This document shows, in pieces, positions 63,159 to 64,000 of a DNA stretch of 64,000 bases (position 1 is the first letter of the stretch; every line of letters starts with the position of its first letter). A program made the translations under genes and the position numbers. Below the pieces are notes generated by a model. It ran no database searches, was not told the DNA's origin, and saw nothing but the letters and a program-made list of their open reading frames with translations. The stretch is from Paenalkalicoccus suaedae (GTDB lineage: Bacteria > Bacillota > Bacilli > Bacillales > Salisediminibacteriaceae): NCBI RefSeq assembly GCF_006965545.2, contig NZ_CP041372.2:3782001-3846000 (forward strand). Direction: 5' to 3'.

Positions 63159-64000
63159 CTAAGCTCGATGCTTTGCTAAAAATCCTAAAATCTCTTTATA
63201 GACGCGGATCTCATTTGCTTTTTTCGAAAATCCGTGGCCTTCGTCTTTTAGTACCATATAGTCAACGTCTGTGCCCTGTTTCTGTAAGGCTTCCACGATT
63301 TGATCGCTCTCCTCTTTGACGACACGTGGATCGTTCGTTCCTTGAATAACGAGCATAGGGCGCGTCATCGTTGATAAATACGTGATAGGAGAATCTTTTT
63401 CTAAACGATCTTTGTCCTTTTCAGGGTCTCCGACCCAACGAGCCATGACTGGCTTCCAGTGATCTGGGACAGAGTTGATGAAGGTAAATAGATTCGATAC
63501 GCCAAATATGTCGATGACAGCACGGAAATAATCCGTATGTCTACCGTGTAAAAGGAGTGCCATGTAGCCTCCGTAGCTTCCACCCATCAAGAATAGACGA
63601 TCACGGTCGCACTTCCCTGTCTCGAATAACCACTCGATTCCTGCTACGCAGTCGAGGCGCGGTCCTTCTCCCCAATCACCTTCCACGAGCTTCGTAAAGG
63701 TTGCGCCATAGCCTGTGCTTCCACGGAAGTTCGGAGCAAAGATAGAGTAGCCCTCTTGCAGAATCACCTGAAACATCGCGCGGAACGTTTTTCGTTCCGA
63801 CGCCTGTGGACCACCGTGCGGCCAAAAGATGACGTGACCATTATTATTTTCTTCCTTGGCCTCAAACCAGAGCGCTTCGATTTGCTTCCCATCATAGGAC
63901 TCGTATGTTACTACATCCGGATCCACCATCTCACTCTCTGTGACACCAGGTACTTGGTTGCGCGTTAGCTTTGTCCACGTACTATCCTTATGCACGTAAA
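63159..64000 (-). CDS. S9 family peptidase, C-terminal catalytic part (cut by window edge)
   Basis: The frame is open to the window end, and the visible 280 residues are the alpha/beta-hydrolase half of a prolyl-oligopeptidase-type enzyme; the propeller half lies beyond 64000. The oxyanion region is WPHGGPQ, the nucleophile is Ser in MGGSYGGYM, Asp in QGTNDPRV and His in DEGHGF. The internal ATG at 63995 is not a likely start, as family members have about 600 residues. It should cut oligopeptides or acyl-peptides in the cytosol. Confidence 0.9.
   Translation of the reverse strand, partial: YVHKDSTWTKLTRNQVPGVTESEMVDPDVVTYESYDGKQIEALWFEAKEENNNGHVIFWPHGGPQASERKTFRAMFQVILQEGYSIFAPNFRGSTGYGATFTKLVEGDWGEGPRLDCVAGIEWLFETGKCDRDRLFLMGGSYGGYMALLLHGRHTDYFRAVIDIFGVSNLFTFINSVPDHWKPVMARWVGDPEKDKDRLEKDSPITYLSTMTRPMLVIQGTNDPRVVKEESDQIVEALQKQGTDVDYMVLKDEGHGFSKKANEIRVYKEILGFLAKHRA

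Overview
The window looks like chromosome of a low-to-mid GC, endospore-forming-type Firmicute of the Bacillus / Alkalihalobacillus group. Support: Gram-positive Shine-Dalgarno sites throughout, Bacillus-type Zur, Fur and CcpA (cre) sites, an S-box (SAM) riboswitch, YesM/AraC-type two-component regulation, lipoprotein sugar-binding proteins, S-layer-homology (SLH) anchored enzymes, and strongly acidic secreted proteins that would suit an alkaline or saline habitat. The species is an inference; no rRNA or tRNA is present.

Region 1 (1-16509) is a xylan/glucuronoxylan utilisation locus. On the minus strand lie a GH67 alpha-glucuronidase (cut by the window edge) and an LplABC-type ABC importer. 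On the plus strand lie a DUF624 protein, GH39 beta-xylosidase, a sensor kinase/AraC response regulator pair, a second ABC importer, GH43 beta-xylosidase, a second DUF624 protein and a secreted GH10 xylanase with an SLH anchor. The layout resembles the Geobacillus xynDCEFG and agu systems. No ATPase is encoded, so a shared MsmX-type ATPase elsewhere is implied.

Region 2 (16510-19800) has two tandem arrays of 21-bp units, a uracil-DNA-glycosylase-like protein and a membrane GGDEF-EAL protein. Region 3 (19971-28355) is a galactan locus: AraC regulator, binding protein, two permeases, GH42 beta-galactosidase and an SLH-anchored GH53 galactanase. Region 4 (28436-32840) has an HtrA-like protease with a zinc-ribbon N-terminus and a Tyr/Asp/Glu-rich tail, an RQC-minor-like protein, and an S-box-controlled SfnG-type monooxygenase.

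Region 5 (32955-39527) is a four-gene operon in which every junction is a 4-bp overlap: degenerate-GGDEF/receiver protein, HEAT-repeat membrane protein, processive GT2 glycosyltransferase, and a 1079-residue membrane-anchored TIM-barrel protein with a CBM9/DOMON-like tail. It is a good candidate for an uncharacterised exopolysaccharide system.

Region 6 (39781-43512) has DedA, a 94-residue protein, the zinc-independent S14 paralogue and a divergent 132-residue unknown (both with Zur boxes), and malate:quinone oxidoreductase. Region 7 (43730-49230) is a Fur-controlled iron-siderophore importer plus an orphan iron-binding lipoprotein. Region 8 (49347-64000) carries a TspO-like protein, DegV, an HD hydrolase, a small membrane protein, a MerR-TipAS regulator, a chemoreceptor, a LacI regulator, an RsgA-type GTPase behind a structured leader with a small ORF, a huge LRR-DUF2252-SLH surface protein, a GNAT acetyltransferase and a partial S9 peptidase.

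The most unusual feature is a recurring class of intergenic array found at least seven times: units of almost exactly 21 bp, each with a short array-specific conserved head and a hypervariable tail. Three of the arrays share the same head and the same 3' end.
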